A DNA stretch of 52,701 nucleotides from a virus: IMG/VR virus record IMGVR_UViG_3300035691_000007, positions 1 through 52,701 of that record. One strand, 5' to 3'. Shown here piece after piece: positions 52,547 to 52,701 of the stretch. The position numbers were made by a program, and so were the translations under genes. Position 1 is the first letter of the stretch, and each line of letters begins with the position of its first letter. Under the pieces are notes generated by a model, which worked only from the letters and a program-made list of their open reading frames with translations, ran no database searches and was not told the DNA's origin.

Positions 52547-52701
52547 TTATTTACCCCGACCCCGACCTCGACCACGACCTCGACCCCGACCTCGACCCCG
52601 ACCCCGACCTCGACCACGACCCCGACCACGACCTCGACCACGACCTCGACCTCGACCACGACCTCGACCCCGACCTCGACCTCGACCTCGACCCCGACCG
52701 T
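52547..52701 (-). repeat. CGACCN array, end copy; holds the 3' part of the (Gly-Arg)24 frame
   Basis: Twenty-four CGACCN units from 52557 to 52700; the sixth base is T eleven times, C seven, A five and G once (last unit). The minus strand reads GGT CGN all through, ending at Gly-Lys and TAA 52547-52549. The plus strand reads CGA CCN from an ATG at 52530. Bases 52575-52701 are the same as 1-127. The strict constancy of five positions is unusual for a decayed repeat and speaks for recent expansion or for selection. Confidence 0.9.

Noticed and set aside
52468-52659. Minus-strand frame reading Val-(Glu/Val/Gly) repeats from the array
   Set aside because: The variable base changes the residue type in this frame, its start lies inside the array, and it overlaps the winged-helix gene start region.

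Overview
The window is a complete, circularly closed genome of a tailed bacteriophage. The last 127 bases (52575-52701) exactly repeat the first 127, so the unit genome is about 52,574 bp and the contig was simply opened inside a hexanucleotide repeat array. The gene content (terminase large subunit, a roughly 780-residue portal, scaffold, major capsid protein, large internal virion proteins, tail-tube/nozzle-like and fibre proteins, no sheath, no tape measure) points to a short-tailed, podovirus-like phage. The host is probably a member of the Verrucomicrobiota. The clues are a lipoprotein ending in the Thr-Asn...Trp module common in that phylum, a 1014-residue tail protein with delta-60 repeats plus a LamG-like domain, and operon-leading start codons that mostly sit behind A/C-rich leaders without a Shine-Dalgarno sequence. 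No integrase, repressor/Cro pair or DNA polymerase was recognised, and no obvious endolysin.

Layout. (1) Minus-strand arm, 35.2 kb down to 0.16 kb and on across the contig junction to 51.26 kb. From 5' to 3' it carries: tail/fibre and internal virion genes (35.2-20 kb); small accessory genes with two HNH endonucleases, a PP-loop/PAPS-reductase-like protein and many cysteine-rich micro-proteins (19.9-13.8 kb); tRNA-Pro(UGG); a DUF1376 replication-type gene next to 11-bp tandem repeats; and an early/recombination block (10.9-0.2 kb) with DUF3560, a methyltransferase, DUF5131, a Sak4-like ATPase, a RecE-type nuclease and an Ala/Asp/Cys repeat protein. It then runs through the repeat array to a winged-helix protein, a phage ABA-sandwich protein and a VRR-NUC nuclease. 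(2) A small plus-strand island at 11.0-11.8 kb (GIY-YIG nuclease plus one small gene) interrupts that arm. (3) Plus-strand late arm, 35.2-50.7 kb: terminase, portal, a zinc-ribbon micro-protein, three glycosyltransferase-type proteins (one fused to a methyltransferase), scaffold, capsid, fibre proteins and a membrane/lipoprotein trio that may be the lysis cassette. Most neighbours overlap by ATGA or TGATG, so translation is probably coupled.

Most notable signals. Two long stretches without genes (16.74-17.23 kb and 50.67-51.26 kb) are dense with compensating helices and look like large structured RNAs; wobble and GNRA-loop evidence favours the minus strand for both. A 24-unit CGACCN array at the contig junction reads as a (Gly-Arg)24 micro-protein in line with the minus-strand operon. 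The capsid gene has its own promoter-like site and a roughly 200-nt leader of five consecutive hairpins. The terminase gene overlaps a short upstream frame with an exact A AAA AAG slippery heptamer at the point where the frames could join.
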